A stretch of DNA of 12,970 bases from JAKQLP01 sp964562165 (GTDB lineage: Bacteria > Patescibacteriota > Dojkabacteria > B142 > OLB20). How positions within the stretch are numbered: the first letter of the stretch is position 1; every line of letters begins with the position of its first letter. Of the stretch, positions 12,319 to 12,970 are shown piece after piece. The stretch lies in assembly GCA_964562165.1 (NCBI GenBank), contig CAZLRZ010000024.1, positions 1-12,970 of the forward strand, in the 5' to 3' direction. Made by a program: the position numbers and the translations under genes. The notes under the pieces were generated by a model. That model was given only the letters and a program-made list of their open reading frames with translations, was not told the origin of the DNA and made no database searches.

Positions 12319-12675
12319 TTATGTTAAATTCTTTTCCGCTTCTATGGCTTTATTAGTAAGCATTAGGGCGTCATCCAACTTCCCTTCTGAAAGTAGTTTT
12401 GTGATTTTTTCGTTTACTGCATTTTGCATTTTGTCCTCGTATTCTTGCATAATTGGTAAAACCGCCACAGTTAATTCTTCAAAGGTATCGTCCAGCTTTG
12501 GAATCACCTCCAAAAGCCTTGGCAAGTCAATATTCTCAGGCATTACTTTTAAAACGTAATTGGCAATTTCTTTTGATCGATCCTCACCCATCGAGCCATC
12601 CTCTAACCCTCGAGTAATAATATCTACAATAGATTTTTGGACTTGTTCTCTTAATAATGCTGGATCGTTTATCAT
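12319..12675 (-). CDS. Small helical protein of unknown function upstream of yidC
   Basis: A 118-residue acidic soluble protein that I do not recognise. It has no signal peptide, membrane helix, cysteine or catalytic motif and reads as nearly all helix. It has an N-terminal helix (LLREQVQKSIVDIITRGLED, 8-27), a middle repeat-like stretch (IDLPRLLEVIPKLDDTFEEL) and a C-terminal hairpin (EKITKLLSEGKLDDALMLTN, 89-108). It occupies the place where rnpA or yidD often precedes yidC, but resembles neither: it lacks the basic RNNR-type motif of RnpA and the cysteines of YidD. It has its own promoter about 18 nt before the ATG and a 57-nt gap to yidC. The all-helical composition suggests a protein-protein interaction module; that is the limit of what can be said. 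Confidence 0.7.
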   Translation of the reverse strand: MINDPALLREQVQKSIVDIITRGLEDGSMGEDRSKEIANYVLKVMPENIDLPRLLEVIPKLDDTFEELTVAVLPIMQEYEDKMQNAVNEKITKLLSEGKLDDALMLTNKAIEAEKNLT

Positions 12676-12699
12676 TTTTGTTTTTTTAATCTAATAATA

Positions 12700-12729
12700 A
12701 TAATATCAGATATTTAGCGAGCCTGTCAC
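12700..12729 (-). promoter_or_regulatory. Promoter of the 118-residue gene
   Basis: On the minus strand GTGACA (12729-12724, 5/6) and TATTAT (12705-12700, 5/6) are 18 bp apart, with a TGA directly upstream of the -10 giving an extended -10. The start would be near 12693, about 18 nt ahead of the ATG at 12675. It faces away from the phosphoketolase gene in a shared 119-bp interval. Confidence 0.65.
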
Positions 12730-12760
12730 CTCGATTTCTCCTTGCAAAACCGAGTTAAAA

Positions 12761-12790
12761 TTGACACAATAAAATATATAAAATTAGATT
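12761..12790 (+). promoter_or_regulatory. Possible promoter of the phosphoketolase gene
   Basis: A perfect TTGACA (12761-12766) has only weak -10 candidates at the right distance, the best being TAGATT (12785-12790, 18-bp spacing). That -10 ends 4 nt before the ATG, so the transcript would be leaderless or nearly so. An alternative pairing of TTAAAA (12755) with TATAAA (12777) would give a short normal leader. The interval contains no Shine-Dalgarno motif next to the ATG, which fits a leaderless reading. Confidence 0.4.
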
Positions 12791-12794
12791 AATT

Positions 12795-12970
12795 ATGACT
12801 GCCCAATTTTCTGATCTTAATAGTCCTGCACTTCTTCTTGCGCTCACCAAATATATGCGCCTAGTAAACTATATTGGTGTTGCTGAACTCTATTTAAAGG
12901 ATAACTTCTTTTTAGAACAAGAATTAAAACGAGAACATATAAAAACTAGACCACTTGGTCATTGGGGTAC
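12795..12970 (+). CDS. xfp: Phosphoketolase, N-terminal fragment (cut by window end)
   Basis: 59 residues from the ATG at 12795 to the window edge, the last codon lacking one base. The sequence follows the N-terminus of xylulose-5-phosphate/fructose-6-phosphate phosphoketolases: a helix, then RLVNYIGVAELYLKDN (22-37), a LKREHIKTRPLGHWGT ending (44-59). The GHWGT motif belongs to the thiamine-diphosphate enzyme's active-site region. By family the enzyme splits xylulose-5-P (or fructose-6-P) with phosphate into acetyl-phosphate and an aldose phosphate in the cytoplasm, a route to ATP by substrate-level phosphorylation. Full-length proteins are near 800 residues. The start lies close to the first conserved helix, so it is probably right. 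Confidence 0.88.
   Translation, partial: MTAQFSDLNSPALLLALTKYMRLVNYIGVAELYLKDNFFLEQELKREHIKTRPLGHWG

Noticed and set aside
12676..12794. tRNA, small RNA or riboswitch in the intergenic region before the phosphoketolase gene
   Set aside because: The interval is short and AT-rich. I could not fold a cloverleaf or conserved riboswitch core; the promoter elements account for most of it.

Overview
The window is an AT-rich, densely coded bacterial fragment, most likely from a Candidate Phyla Radiation (Patescibacteria) genome and possibly the Microgenomates side. This placement is inference. It rests on the mix of genes (a membrane-anchored Clp ATPase, an FtsA-like ATPase paired with a baseplate-J-like membrane protein, a Jag protein without its N-terminal domain), very short intergenic gaps and mostly Shine-Dalgarno-poor starts. 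UGA is used as a stop in two genes, so this is not the UGA=Gly code of Gracilibacteria/Absconditabacteria. A run of exactly 100 Ns at 9089-9188 is a scaffold gap of unknown true size.

Layout, left to right. (1) 1-2320, minus: a Clp/Hsp100 double-AAA+ ATPase with an N-terminal membrane hairpin, cut by the window edge, translationally coupled (ATGA overlap) to a small upstream multi-pass membrane protein. (2) 2414-4464, minus: groES-groEL with a sigma70-type promoter and a CIRCE-like HrcA operator. (3) 4479-7645, minus: an FtsA-like actin-fold ATPase coupled by ATGA overlap to a 641-residue single-pass membrane protein with a baseplate-J-like exterior. (4) 7783-8364, plus: an unusual protein with a nucleoside-deoxyribosyltransferase-like N-terminus and a ribbon-helix-helix C-terminus. 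(5) 8372-9622, minus: a Lon-type AAA+ ATPase that has neither the Lon substrate domain nor the peptidase domain. (6) 9677-12729, minus: a transcription unit of a 118-residue helical protein, YidC with a large extracytoplasmic insertion, the RNA-binding protein KhpB/Jag and ribosomal protein bL25, closed by a strong intrinsic terminator. (7) 12795-end, plus: the start of a phosphoketolase.

The region is dominated by protein folding, membrane insertion and AAA+ remodelling: GroEL/ES, Clp-like, Lon-like, YidC and KhpB. The most interesting shared signal is that both the Clp-like and the Lon-like ATPases keep Walker motifs but have lost the aromatic pore-loop residues that normally pull substrates. 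The Lon-like protein has also lost its protease. They look like remodelling or scaffolding ATPases rather than classic degradation motors. The second candidate system is the FtsA-like/membrane-protein pair.

Most transcription units start at recognisable TTGACA/TATAAT promoters with very short leaders. Within operons, genes are joined by 4-nt overlaps or 15-25 nt A/T-only spacers. No rRNA, tRNA, CRISPR array, insertion sequence or gene-free stretch over 300 bases was seen.
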